From Arcobacteraceae bacterium (GTDB taxonomy: Bacteria; Campylobacterota; Campylobacteria; Campylobacterales; Arcobacteraceae), in assembly GCA_021107755.1 (NCBI GenBank), contig JAIOSF010000021.1, forward strand, positions 62,001 to 126,000: a stretch of 64,000 nucleotides of DNA, in the 5' to 3' direction. Every line of letters starts with the position of its first letter. Positions within the stretch are counted from its first letter, which is position 1. This document shows positions 1 through 8,123 of this stretch, piece by piece. Under the pieces are notes generated by a model. The model saw only the letters and a list, made by a program, of their open reading frames with translations. It ran no database searches and had not been told where the DNA came from. Both the position numbers and the translations under genes were made by a program.

Positions 1-155
1 CTCCTTTAATTGGGGTAAAAGCACCTGTTATTATAGCTCATGGAAAATCAAATTCAAAAGCAATTCAAAATGCAATATTTCAGGCTATATCTGCAGCTGA
101 CTCGAATCTAAATATTCATATTGAAGAAAAACTAAGTCATATTAAGGATCACTAG
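1..155 (+). CDS. plsX: PlsX phosphate acyltransferase, C-terminal end (partial)
   Basis: An open frame enters from the left edge (frame from base 3) and stops with TAG at 153-155. It encodes about 50 residues, including [13 protein letters not shown] and [10 protein letters not shown], which match the C-terminal end of PlsX, the acyl-ACP:phosphate acyltransferase that starts phospholipid synthesis. Its stop overlaps the GTG start of fabH by one base; plsX-fabH is a common bacterial gene pair. Only the end is visible, so family assignment rests on this short match plus context. Confidence 0.85.
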   Translation, partial: PLIGVKAPVIIAHGKSNSKAIQNAIFQAISAADSNLNIHIEEKLSHIKDH

Positions 156-1117
156 TGATATACGCTTCGTTTAAATCAATTGGTGCTTATATACCTACAG
201 AAGTTCGTTCAAATCAATGGTTTATTGATAGAATGGATACAAATGATGAGTGGATTACAAAGCGAACAGGTATAAAAGAGCGAAGAATTGCTTCAAGTGA
301 AGAAGAGACAAGTGATCTTGGTGCAAAGGCAGCAAAAATAGCTATGAATCGAGCTGGAATTTCAAGTGCAGATATTGATTTAATTATTTGTGCGACAATC
401 AGTCCAGATTATATGTGTATGCCTTCAACGGCTTGTTTAATAGCCGAGAAACTAGATAGACGAGATGTAATGGCACTTGATATAAGTGCTGCTTGTACAG
501 GATTTATCTATGCATTAAGTGTTGCAAAAGCATTTATAGAATCAGGAATGAAAAAAAATGTCTTGATAATTGGTGCAGAAAAGCTTAGTAATATTGTTGA
601 TTATACAGATAGAACAACTTGTATGTTATTTGGTGATGGTGCAGGAGCAGCAATTATAAGTGCAACCCAAAATAAAGATGAAGCAATAGTAGATATTCAG
701 TGTAGTGCGGATGGAAGCCAAAAAGATCTACTTTTAACACCAAGTGTTCAAAGTAGCGAAGCCTCTTTTATGCAAATGAAGGGGAATGAAACTTTTAAAA
801 TAGCAGTACGAACATTGACTTCAGATGTACAAAAAATTATGGAAAAGAATAGTTATAAAAATGAAGATATAGATCTTTTTATACCACACCAAGCAAATTA
901 TAGAATTATAAAAGCTGTTGGTGATGCATTAAAATTTGAAGATAAACAAAAAGTATTAACAGTTGAAAAATATGGAAATACTTCTTCTGCTTCAATCCCT
1001 ATGGCTATTAATGAGTGTTTCGAAGATGGTCGACTTGTAAAAGGGAAAACAATGCTTCTTGATGCCTTTGGTGGTGGGTTAACTTGGGGTTCAGCAATTA
1101 TTAAATTTAATGGTTAA
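155..1117 (+). CDS. fabH: 3-oxoacyl-ACP synthase III (FabH)
   Basis: Condenses acetyl-CoA with malonyl-ACP to start type II fatty acid synthesis in the cytoplasm. The 320-residue protein has the usual FabH length and the full catalytic triad: Cys114 in SAACTGF, His245 in IPHQAN, and Asn275 in GNTSSAS. The C-terminal FGGGLTWGSA motif is also typical. GTG is taken as start because an AAGGA ribosome site lies just upstream and the start overlaps the plsX stop by one base, implying translational coupling. The next 160 bases hold a riboswitch rather than another lipid gene. Confidence 0.97.
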   Translation: MIYASFKSIGAYIPTEVRSNQWFIDRMDTNDEWITKRTGIKERRIASSEEETSDLGAKAAKIAMNRAGISSADIDLIICATISPDYMCMPSTACLIAEKLDRRDVMALDISAACTGFIYALSVAKAFIESGMKKNVLIIGAEKLSNIVDYTDRTTCMLFGDGAGAAIISATQNKDEAIVDIQCSADGSQKDLLLTPSVQSSEASFMQMKGNETFKIAVRTLTSDVQKIMEKNSYKNEDIDLFIPHQANYRIIKAVGDALKFEDKQKVLTVEKYGNTSSASIPMAINECFEDGRLVKGKTMLLDAFGGGLTWGSAIIKFNG

Positions 1118-1149
1118 GCTTTAGTTAAATAAACTATTGTTACAATGAT

Positions 1150-1222
1150 ACAAATAGCCAAACTTACTGTGAAGTAAGGACGGAAAGCTACGGATCTTGA
1201 TTTAAAGATGGCCGAGTTGCAA
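1150..1222 (+). ncRNA. GEMM-I type (c-di-GMP class I) riboswitch aptamer
   Basis: The segment shows the GEMM-I signature in order: G-C-CAAAC at 1157-1163, a six-pair stem (1163-1168 with 1173-1178) capped by a GNRA loop GTGA, then ACGGAAAGC at 1180-1188, a second stem (CGG/CCG and ATCTT/AAGAT), and the 3' strand CCGAGTTGC at 1212-1220. Mapped on the Vibrio Vc2 aptamer, the base that reads the ligand guanine (G20) is G1157, favouring c-di-GMP over cGAMP. The pair known as G21-C46 is swapped to C1158-G1183, a compensatory change that supports the fold. The closing P1 helix is not obvious. It sits between fabH and two small genes. Identification is from memory of the consensus, not a covariance search. 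Confidence 0.82.
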
Positions 1223-1247
1223 CTTACAATACAACTCTCAATTTTTT
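1214..1247 (+). terminator. Intrinsic terminator overlapping the riboswitch 3' strand
   Basis: GAGTTG at 1214-1219 pairs with CAACTC at 1232-1237 (loop 1220-1231), followed after four bases by six T at 1242-1247. The 5' arm is also part of the aptamer's 3' strand, so folding of the aptamer and of this hairpin should exclude each other. The inference is a genetic ON switch: ligand-bound aptamer prevents termination. The six-pair stem is short, so strength is uncertain. Confidence 0.6.
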
Positions 1248-1280
1248 AATCAAATCAATTTTAAATTTATAGGACAAGAA

Positions 1281-1529
1281 ATGACAAAGAATCACAAAAG
1301 TGCTAGAATAAATTTTAAAATGATTTTGATTGTAACATTAATCCTAGCAGGTTTTATTTTATATTGGTATAAAACTAAAGATTCTTTAGATGAAACTTAT
1401 AAAATTAAAGCTGCAGGCGGTGATTTTGGATATAAGCAAACTTTTATCAATCGAACTGGGAAAGATGTTGAAGAGAAAAAAATTAATCTATCTGATGATT
1501 ACTGGACGGGTGGAAAGTTTGGCTTTTAA
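1281..1529 (+). CDS. Small membrane-anchored protein, first of a tandem paralogous pair (unknown function)
   Basis: Not recognised. The 82-residue product starts with a basic stretch, one hydrophobic segment (about residues 14-30) without a clear cleavage site, and then about 50 residues probably in the periplasm. The last 28 residues (FINRTGKDV to GGKFGF) align with the next gene at 16 of 28 positions, sharing IN-T-G, V, KI-LS, YW-GGKF and a terminal Phe. The ATG is preceded by AGGA. It is the first gene after the c-di-GMP-type riboswitch and terminator, so it is probably controlled by that second messenger. A secreted, surface or signalling role is conceivable but unproven. Confidence 0.8.
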   Translation: MTKNHKSARINFKMILIVTLILAGFILYWYKTKDSLDETYKIKAAGGDFGYKQTFINRTGKDVEEKKINLSDDYWTGGKFGF

Positions 1530-1549
1530 TTTATAATTAGGAGTATATT

Positions 1550-1762
1550 ATGAATAAAAAAATAACATCAATCGTTGCAATTATAGCAGCATTAAGTGTA
1601 ATAGTAATAACAAATATAGACAGTATGTCAAAGACAAGTGATGAAAAATATGTGATTAAAAAATGGGAATCAACATATATAAACTCAACAGGTCAAAAAG
1701 TAAAAGATAATAAAATACATTTATCAAATAGTTACTGGGAAGGTGGAAAGTTTAGTTTTTAA
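1550..1762 (+). CDS. Small membrane-anchored protein, second of the tandem paralogous pair (unknown function)
   Basis: Not recognised. The 70-residue product has an N-terminal hydrophobic segment (about residues 5-22) and a short polar tail ending in YWEGGKFSF, clearly homologous to the end of the preceding protein. A good ribosome site (AGGAG, seven bases before ATG) and a 20-base spacing put both genes in one operon behind the riboswitch. The shared part is the C-terminal 28 residues while the N-termini differ, so the tail is the selected part. Its stop overlaps the clpA stop on the other strand by four bases. Confidence 0.8.
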   Translation: MNKKITSIVAIIAALSVIVITNIDSMSKTSDEKYVIKKWESTYINSTGQKVKDNKIHLSNSYWEGGKFSF

Positions 1763-3999
1763 CTATAGTTAAAAATAAACTCCTCTTTTTTGTAATCAAT
1801 AGTTACTTCCCCACCGTCTTTTAAAGAACCAAATAGTATCTCATCAGTAAGTGGTGTCTTGATATGTTCTGTTATAACTCTTTGTAGCGGTCTTGCACCC
1901 ATGAGTTTGTCATAACCTTTATTTGCTAAAGCTTTTTTTGCACTGTTTGTAATATTTATAGTAATATTTTTATCAGCTAAATTAGCTTCTAAATCTTTGA
2001 TAAATTTTGTTACTATTTTTAACAAAACAGGTTGTGTAAGTTGTTCAAATTTAACAACTGCATCAAGTCTGTTTCTAAATTCTGGAGCAAAGAATTTTTT
2101 TACAGCTTTATCTTCATTGAGGTTGTCATCTTTTGCAAACCCCATAATACTGGCTTGTGTAGCTCCAAGATTTGATGTCATGATTAAGATAACATTTTGA
2201 AAGTTTGCAATAGCACCATTATTGTCTGTTAAAGTAGCATTATCCATTACTTGTAGTAATAAAGACATTAAGTCAGGATGAGCCTTTTCTATCTCATCTA
2301 GAAGTAAAACAGTATGAGGATGCTTTTTGATTGATTCTGTTAATAATCCACCTTTTTCATATCCAACATATCCAGCAGGTGCTCCTATGAGTCGACTGAC
2401 CGTATGTGCTTCCCCATATTCAGACATATCAAATCTTTCAAAATGTATCCCCATAACATTTGCTAACTCTTTTGCCACTTCTGTTTTACCAACACCTGTA
2501 CTTCCTGTAAAAAGAAAGCTCCCTACAGGCTTATCATCAATTCCCATACCTGAACGATTAATTTTGATTGATTTTACAATAGTTTGGATGGCACTATCTT
2601 GACCAAAAACTCTTTTTTGTAGGTTTTTTTGTAGATTTTTAAGTAAACTAAGATCTGATTTAGTTGCAGTTTTAGGTGGAATTTGTGCAATATTTGCTAT
2701 TGTATTTTCTACATCTTTATCTGTGATTTTTACAACCTTCCCTTTTTTTGTAAGTTTTACAGTTGCTGCAACTTCATCAATTACATCTATAGCACTATCG
2801 GGTAAGAATCTATCATTAATAAATTTCTTACTTAACTCTACAGCTAATTTTAAACTCTCCCCAGTATATTTAACATTGTGAAACTCTTCATATTTGGATT
2901 TCAATCCTTCTAAAATAAGAACACAATCATCAATAGATGGCTCTTTTACTTCAACTTTTGCAAATCGTCTACTAAATGCTTTATCTTTTCCAAAATCATT
3001 TCTATACTCTTCATAAGTAGTAGCTCCAATTACTCGGAGTTTTCCACTACTTAACATTGGTTTTAATATATTTGAAGCATCCATAGCACTATTTCCAACA
3101 CTACCAGCTCCAACTACAGTATGAATTTCATCAATAAATAATATAGCATTTTTCTTTTTACTTACCTCTTGTAAAACAGCTTTGAGTTTCTTCTCAAAAT
3201 CGCCTCTATACTTAGTTCCAGCTATCATAGAACCCATATCAAGTGAGTAGATTTTTGCATCACTTAAAAACTCTGGTACATTACCATTAACAATCTCTAA
3301 AGCTAATCCTTCTGCAATTGCAGTTTTACCAACACCTGTTTCACCAAGGAGTATTGGATTGTTTTTCTTTCTTCTTGCCAATATCTCAATAACTCTTTTG
3401 ATCTCTTTATCTCTTCCAATTACAGGATCTATTTGTCCTGTAAGCGCAAGAGCAACAAGCTCTACACTATTTTGTTGTAATGGAGTTTCTTGAGTTTTCT
3501 TTTTGTAGTCTTTGACTTTATTAAATTCAAGTTGATTTTCCTCTTCCTCATCATCCTCCTCTTGTGCAGATTCTCCATGACTTATCTCTTCAAGGATATC
3601 TATTCGCTCTAGCCCATACTCTCTTAAAAGAAAAGTACAATAAGCTTTTTCATCTTTTAAGATATATACAAACATATCTTCAACAGTTGATTCCCCTTTT
3701 CCTGAAAGTTGTGAGTGTGAAACCATCTGTTCTATAGTTGTTGTTAGAGTTACAGTTTCTATTGGATCTTCATTTTTTAACTCTATTGGATACTGTGGAG
3801 TATTTTCTAAAATATAACTTTTGAGTCTATTTTCAATATCTTCTACATCAATACTCAGTTGATTTAATATATCAAAAATTGATTTTTCTTTTAAAAGGTG
3901 TACAAAGATATGCTCTATTGTAATATATTCATGTCTGTTTGCTCTGGCATAGTTTACAGCACTAGCAAAGACTTTTTGCAGGTTTTTACTTATTAACAT
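1759..3999 (-). CDS. clpA: ClpA, ATP-dependent Clp protease ATP-binding subunit
   Basis: AAA+ unfoldase that feeds substrates to ClpP. It has the double Clp-N repeat at the N-terminus, an acidic linker around residues 145-160, and two AAA modules with Walker A motifs GETGVGKT and GSTGVGKT, Walker B LFIDEIH and LLLDEIE, and the C-terminal D2-small domain (GARPLQRV). ATG at 3999 is chosen over a TTG 18 bases upstream because AGGAAG lies at the right distance and the start then follows the clpS stop by one base. About 746 residues, normal for ClpA. It forms an operon with clpS and the antiporter gene. Confidence 0.96.
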   Translation of the reverse strand: MLISKNLQKVFASAVNYARANRHEYITIEHIFVHLLKEKSIFDILNQLSIDVEDIENRLKSYILENTPQYPIELKNEDPIETVTLTTTIEQMVSHSQLSGKGESTVEDMFVYILKDEKAYCTFLLREYGLERIDILEEISHGESAQEEDDEEEENQLEFNKVKDYKKKTQETPLQQNSVELVALALTGQIDPVIGRDKEIKRVIEILARRKKNNPILLGETGVGKTAIAEGLALEIVNGNVPEFLSDAKIYSLDMGSMIAGTKYRGDFEKKLKAVLQEVSKKKNAILFIDEIHTVVGAGSVGNSAMDASNILKPMLSSGKLRVIGATTYEEYRNDFGKDKAFSRRFAKVEVKEPSIDDCVLILEGLKSKYEEFHNVKYTGESLKLAVELSKKFINDRFLPDSAIDVIDEVAATVKLTKKGKVVKITDKDVENTIANIAQIPPKTATKSDLSLLKNLQKNLQKRVFGQDSAIQTIVKSIKINRSGMGIDDKPVGSFLFTGSTGVGKTEVAKELANVMGIHFERFDMSEYGEAHTVSRLIGAPAGYVGYEKGGLLTESIKKHPHTVLLLDEIEKAHPDLMSLLLQVMDNATLTDNNGAIANFQNVILIMTSNLGATQASIMGFAKDDNLNEDKAVKKFFAPEFRNRLDAVVKFEQLTQPVLLKIVTKFIKDLEANLADKNITINITNSAKKALANKGYDKLMGARPLQRVITEHIKTPLTDEILFGSLKDGGEVTIDYKKEEFIFNYS

Positions 4000-4000
4000 T

Positions 4001-4297
4001 TTATTCTTCCTTTGCAATTGCTTTTAATGGAAAGCTTGCTTTTCTTGCCATTGTTTTTACTTGGGCCACTTTAGTGTATGCTATCTCTTTAGTATAAATT
4101 CCACATAAACCTTTTCCATTATTATGTACATTTAACATTATAGTTTCAGCTTCACTAAGTGATTTTCGGAATACCTTTGTAAGTACCTCAATAACAAACT
4201 CCATGGTTGAAAAGTCGTCATTGAGTAATAATACTTTATATTTTTTAGGTTCTTCCAAATCTAATTCATCATCTAACTTATATTCATAACTTGCCAA
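4001..4297 (-). CDS. clpS: ClpS adaptor for ClpA (N-end rule)
   Basis: Small adaptor that delivers substrates with N-degrons to ClpAP. The 98-residue protein has the ClpS core: YKVLLLNDDFSTMEFV with the NDD substrate-pocket motif, VLTKVF, and the H-N-G-G--IYTKEIA segment followed by the helix that contacts ClpA. It lies directly before clpA (one-base gap to the chosen ATG) and five bases after the antiporter stop, so the three genes are probably co-transcribed. Confidence 0.95.
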   Translation of the reverse strand: MASYEYKLDDELDLEEPKKYKVLLLNDDFSTMEFVIEVLTKVFRKSLSEAETIMLNVHNNGKGLCGIYTKEIAYTKVAQVKTMARKASFPLKAIAKEE

Positions 4298-4301
4298 TTT
4301 C

Positions 4302-5918
4302 TTACCCTTTATTTATTGTACACTGTGTAGCACTTTGCACTAGGTGTTCCGCTACTAGTTCATTTTCATTAATAAAACTATCTATTTTTAAATCTTTAAA
4401 ATCATCTATTTGTGCTTTATGAGACACTTTTAATACAATTGTTATAGTTGGATCAATACTATTAATAGTCTCACAAATAAGTCTTATTTTTTCATCATTA
4501 TCAATTGCTATTATAACAGCAGTTGCATTTTTAACAAATAAAGAATTTAACATAGTTTTAGAAGCAGCATTACCAAAAAATACTATATCTCCTTTATCAT
4601 GTCCCTCTTTTACATGTTGTCTATCATGCTCAATTGCCACATAAGCTAGATTTGATGAGCGTAAATTTTTCACTATTTTTTGTCCCAAGAGAGAATAACC
4701 ACATACTATGATATGATTTTGAATATCTGCACTAATCATTGGTTCCTCTAACACTTCTGTTCGTTGAGAATAAAAAAGATTTGTAAAAGCTCTTACATGT
4801 CGAAGCGCTAGTGAAGTAAAAATTAATGATATAATAACAACAGAGATCATGATTTGGTTAAGTTCATTCTCAATTAAGTTACTTGTACTAGCTAGTGCTA
4901 AAACAGCAAATGAAAACTCTCCCACTTGTGCTAAGGCAAGAGCAGTTTTCATAGCTCTTTTTGTAAATGTAAACATTCTTACAATTAAAAATATAATAAT
5001 AACTTTTAAAGTGAGTATGGCAATTGATAATCCAATAATAAGAAAAAAGTTTTCAAAAATAGTTGGAAGATTTACTTGCATACCTACAGAGATAAAAAAG
5101 ATACCTAATAAAATATCTCGAAAAGGTACAAGGTCTGCCTCTATTTGATATTTGTATTTTGTTTCAGCAATCAACATACCAGCTAAAAAAGCTCCCAGAG
5201 AGTGAGAAAAGCCAAAACTATGAGCAAGCCAAGCTGAGGATAATACTAGTAATAAAATAGCAATAATGAAAAGTTCTTCTGTATGACTATCTACAACATA
5301 TGCTAAAAACTTCTCTAGTACATAAAATCCTAATACAAATAAAATAACCCCAACAATCACAGCTGAAATAAGTGTATTTAAAACCATATCACCTAAAGAT
5401 TTATCAGCATCTGCTAAAATAGTAATCATAAGTAAAATAGGGATAACTGCTAAATCTTGGAATATTAAAATTCCAACACTATTTCGTCCATATGGTCTAT
5501 GGATGTCACCATTTTCATTTAGAACTTTAAGAACAATGGCTGTTGAAGACAATGCTAAAGCTGACCCTATAACTAAAGATGTTTTTAAATCAAGTGAAAA
5601 TAGTTTATTTGCTATAAAAGTAAATATGATAGTGGTTACTACAACTTGTAGTGTACCAAATACAAATACCTCTTTTTTCATCTGTTTGAGATGATTTACT
5701 GAAAACTCTAATCCTATTGTAAACATCAAAAAAACAATACCATATTCAGCTACATGGTTCACATAGCTATTGTTTATATTGATAAAATCAGTAAAGGAAA
5801 CGATTACAATACCTGTAAAAATATAACCAACAATAGGTGAAATATTTATTTTTTTTAATATTAAATTTAAAACTAATGATAAAAATAGTGTAAACACTAT
5901 AACTGTTAATATATCCAT
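4302..5918 (-). CDS. CPA2-family (Kef-type) monovalent cation:proton antiporter with RCK domain
   Basis: Inner-membrane antiporter of the KefB/GerN type. The N-terminal 380 residues carry about twelve hydrophobic segments and the Na/H exchanger core, including GYIFTGIVI, the ALSSTA segment and HSLGAFLAGML. The C-terminal part is a TrkA-N/RCK regulatory domain with the nucleotide-binding motif IVCGYSLLGQKIVKNL and an acidic residue at the end of the second strand (AIEHD). Ion (K+ or Na+) cannot be told from sequence. It is the first gene of the operon with clpS and clpA. Confidence 0.9.
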   Translation of the reverse strand: MDILTVIVFTLFLSLVLNLILKKINISPIVGYIFTGIVIVSFTDFININNSYVNHVAEYGIVFLMFTIGLEFSVNHLKQMKKEVFVFGTLQVVVTTIIFTFIANKLFSLDLKTSLVIGSALALSSTAIVLKVLNENGDIHRPYGRNSVGILIFQDLAVIPILLMITILADADKSLGDMVLNTLISAVIVGVILFVLGFYVLEKFLAYVVDSHTEELFIIAILLLVLSSAWLAHSFGFSHSLGAFLAGMLIAETKYKYQIEADLVPFRDILLGIFFISVGMQVNLPTIFENFFLIIGLSIAILTLKVIIIFLIVRMFTFTKRAMKTALALAQVGEFSFAVLALASTSNLIENELNQIMISVVIISLIFTSLALRHVRAFTNLFYSQRTEVLEEPMISADIQNHIIVCGYSLLGQKIVKNLRSSNLAYVAIEHDRQHVKEGHDKGDIVFFGNAASKTMLNSLFVKNATAVIIAIDNDEKIRLICETINSIDPTITIVLKVSHKAQIDDFKDLKIDSFINENELVAEHLVQSATQCTINKG

Positions 5919-5976
5919 TCTACCTCTTTGAAATTACCATATACTTTATAATATTTGAATTTAACATAATTTTTTG

Positions 5977-5982
5977 TATAAT
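5977..5982 (+). promoter_or_regulatory. Candidate -10 box for queF
   Basis: A perfect TATAAT lies 33 bases before the preferred queF ATG at 6015, preceded by a T-rich stretch; no clear -35 is seen, as is usual for sigma-70 promoters of this phylum. The region 5919-5993 is the spacer to the antiporter gene transcribed the other way. Confidence 0.5.
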
Positions 5983-6014
5983 GAACTTAAATAATGAGTC
6001 TAAAGGTATATAAT

Positions 6015-6395
6015 ATGAAATATGGTGAGCAAGAGATAGTTGAATTTGATATAAATAAAAAAGAAAACTATTGGCCAAATCAACATAAAAAAAACTACCT
6101 AATTGATATTGAGCTTCCTGAATTTATGGCAAAATGTCCACGAAGTGGTTATCCAGATTTTGCAGAGTTAAGACTACAGTATGTACCAAATAAAAAAGTT
6201 ATAGAACTAAAAGCTTTGAAAATTTATATTAATACATTTATGTATAGAGAGATCTCTCATGAAAATGGTGCAAATGAGATTTATGATACTCTTTATAAAA
6301 ATCTAAAACCAAAAAAAATGAAACTTGTGGCAGATTTTAAACCAAGAGGTAATGTTCATACAGTTATCACTATAGATAGTGAAAATAATAAGTAG
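6015..6395 (+). CDS. queF: QueF, NADPH-dependent 7-cyano-7-deazaguanine reductase
   Basis: Reduces preQ0 to preQ1 in queuosine biosynthesis. The 126-residue protein is of the short (unimodular) QueF type, with the catalytic Cys41 in CPRSGYPDFA and general-acid Asp48, the substrate-site glutamate in the SHENG segment, and the KALKIYINTF strand. An upstream ATG at 5994 would add seven residues, but ATG 6015 has AAAGG at a proper distance and the upstream one has no ribosome site. The next gene starts 12 bases later. Confidence 0.93.
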   Translation: MKYGEQEIVEFDINKKENYWPNQHKKNYLIDIELPEFMAKCPRSGYPDFAELRLQYVPNKKVIELKALKIYINTFMYREISHENGANEIYDTLYKNLKPKKMKLVADFKPRGNVHTVITIDSENNK

Positions 6396-6407
6396 GAAAA
6401 GAGAACT

Positions 6408-7052
6408 TTGAAACAATTAGTATCAAGTGGTGAAGCAGCAAACATTCTAGGTTTATCTTTACAAGGGATACATTATCGTATAAAAAAAGGGCAATTAGAG
6501 TCTGTAAAACAAGATGGAAAAATCTATGTATATATAGATAGTTCCAGTATAAAAAATCAACAGCAAAATACTAAACATACAACTAACAATCAAAATAACA
6601 ATACATCTCCTAATGAACAAGCTATACATATGGGTGAGTTAGCTTTAAAGTCAAAAGATGAGCAGATAACTATTTTAAAAAAAACAATTAAATTTATGAG
6701 AAGACAGTACACTTCTGAAATCCAAAGACTTGATAAAAACCAACAAAAAATACTTGATGTATTTCAAAGTGAAGTTGATCTTCTAAAAAGTGCTTTTAAT
6801 GAGATGAAAACATTGTATCAAGTAGAACATAAAGAGCATCAAGAACAATCAAAAGAGGTATCCCATCAAGTTGGATTACCATTTATGAATCTTAAAGAGT
6901 TTTTTGTTCTTATGAGAAACTATAATAAAACAGATAATCAAATAAAAGCTCTCATTTTAAATAGAGTAAAAAATGGGGATAAAAGATTTATCTATAAAAA
7001 AGAGACTAAAGAGGTGATAATATTTAAAAATGATTTCTTAGATTTAATCTAA
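6408..7052 (+). CDS. Putative DNA-binding protein, N-terminal HTH plus coiled coil
   Basis: The first 45 residues resemble a MerR/excisionase-type winged helix-turn-helix (SSGEAANILGLSLQGIHYRI, KKGQL, YVYID). A low-complexity N/T/Q stretch follows (about 45-75), then a long amphipathic helical region (80-150) likely to dimerise, and a basic C-terminal part. TTG start is supported by an AGGAAAAGAG sequence upstream. Similar HTH plus coiled-coil proteins of unknown target are widespread in Campylobacterota (possibly the DUF3972 group, recalled, not tested). It follows queF closely and its stop overlaps folB on the other strand. Confidence 0.75.
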   Translation: MKQLVSSGEAANILGLSLQGIHYRIKKGQLESVKQDGKIYVYIDSSSIKNQQQNTKHTTNNQNNNTSPNEQAIHMGELALKSKDEQITILKKTIKFMRRQYTSEIQRLDKNQQKILDVFQSEVDLLKSAFNEMKTLYQVEHKEHQEQSKEVSHQVGLPFMNLKEFFVLMRNYNKTDNQIKALILNRVKNGDKRFIYKKETKEVIIFKNDFLDLI

Positions 7053-7373
7053 AAAAGCATTTTCTACTGATACTGTACAATTGGGCAAAATATCAGGTTT
7101 TGTGATTTGTATGTGAAGTTTAGATATATTATATTTTTTATAAAGTTTTTTTTCTAAAAAAATAATAGCATCTTCAATAAGTTTAAACTGTTTTTTCTTC
7201 ATAATCTTTTTAGCAGTTTTAGCTATACAAGAGTAATCTATAAATTCATCATTTGTTTTATGAAAAACATATTCAAAATTTATATCTATAATAACCCTTT
7301 GCGTTTCTTTTCTTTCTATTGGAAGTATCCCAATGATAGCTTTAAATGAAAGCTCTTTTATAGAGACTTTCAT
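7044..7373 (-). CDS. folB: FolB-like dihydroneopterin aldolase
   Basis: Folate-pathway enzyme of the T-fold superfamily. The roughly 109-residue protein has the FolB pattern: GILPIERKETQRVIIDINFEY near the start, a YSCIAKTAKKIM helix, the conserved glutamate in FKLIEDAIIFLEK, and ITKPDILPNCTVSVENAF at the end. An upstream GTG at 7409 would overlap plsY; the ATG at 7373 matches the family's usual start, although no strong ribosome site is visible, so coupling to plsY translation is likely. Confidence 0.85.
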   Translation of the reverse strand: MKVSIKELSFKAIIGILPIERKETQRVIIDINFEYVFHKTNDEFIDYSCIAKTAKKIMKKKQFKLIEDAIIFLEKKLYKKYNISKLHIQITKPDILPNCTVSVENAFLD

Positions 7374-7386
7374 ATTATATGGCTGA

Positions 7387-8010
7387 TTAGGCAACTTTGG
7401 CTTCCTCACCTTTTATAAGTCTTACAATATTTGGAATATGTTTATAAAGTATGATAAAAGCTATTATATACATTGGTGCATTTGAATCAACTCCAAGACC
7501 ATTTTGAAGAAAAATAGCAGAGATAACAACAGCGATAAGACCAAGAAGTGAAGATAGTGATGAGATTTTTAATACTTTTGCACAAAATCCCCAAACAACA
7601 GCACCAATAATTGTAGGAATAGGGATGAGAACTAAAAATACACCAAGTCCAGTAGCAACACCTTTTCCACCCTCAAAACTTAAATAGATACTATAACAAT
7701 GTCCAAGTACACTTAAAACTGCAATTGCCCAAAGTGTTTCAACAGGCATCCCCATCATCATAGCAATAATAATGACTACTAACCCTTTAAGTGCATCTAA
7801 AATAACCGTAGCGATACCAAGTTTTTTTGCTAAAGCTGGATTAGTTTGTTTTACAACTCTTAAGACATTGGTTGCACCTATACTTTTGCTACCATGCTCT
7901 TTTACATTTACACCTGCAAATTTTTTTGCTAATAATAAACCAAATGGGATAGAACCTACAAGATATGCAACAATATAAAATATAACATTTGGATTTGAGA
8001 GAAAGTCCAT
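7387..8010 (-). CDS. plsY: PlsY, acyl-phosphate glycerol-3-phosphate acyltransferase
   Basis: Membrane enzyme that makes lysophosphatidic acid from acyl-phosphate. The 207-residue protein shows the three PlsY signatures: GSIPFGLLLAKKFAG near residue 18, GATNVLR, and FEGGKGVATGLGVF, with five or six hydrophobic segments. It acts after PlsX, whose gene ends at the left edge of this window. Operon with folB; divergent from the NosL-like genes across a 113-base spacer. Confidence 0.95.
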   Translation of the reverse strand: MDFLSNPNVIFYIVAYLVGSIPFGLLLAKKFAGVNVKEHGSKSIGATNVLRVVKQTNPALAKKLGIATVILDALKGLVVIIIAMMMGMPVETLWAIAVLSVLGHCYSIYLSFEGGKGVATGLGVFLVLIPIPTIIGAVVWGFCAKVLKISSLSSLLGLIAVVISAIFLQNGLGVDSNAPMYIIAFIILYKHIPNIVRLIKGEEAKVA

Positions 8011-8123
8011 ACATTTCCTTTTAAAAATAATCGTATTTTATCTAAATCTGCTTTGATATTAAATTAACATCCGATTAACTTTAACTTGATATTATTATCT
8101 TATAACTATTAAAAGGGAAGATT

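Noticed and set aside
1139-1145. TGTTACA, similar to a HP1021 binding box, before the riboswitch
   Set aside because: A single 7-mer is expected by chance in such AT-rich DNA, and similar strings occur inside coding regions.
1141-1146. TACAAT as riboswitch promoter -10
   Set aside because: It would start transcription almost at the aptamer core, leaving no 5' strand for P1; promoter left unassigned.
1997-2602. Open frames on the plus strand inside clpA
   Set aside because: They lie fully inside a conserved ClpA coding region, have no ribosome site and no recognisable product.
4001-4017. Longer clpA start (TTG at 4017)
   Set aside because: ATG 3999 has AGGAAG at the right distance and avoids overlap with clpS.
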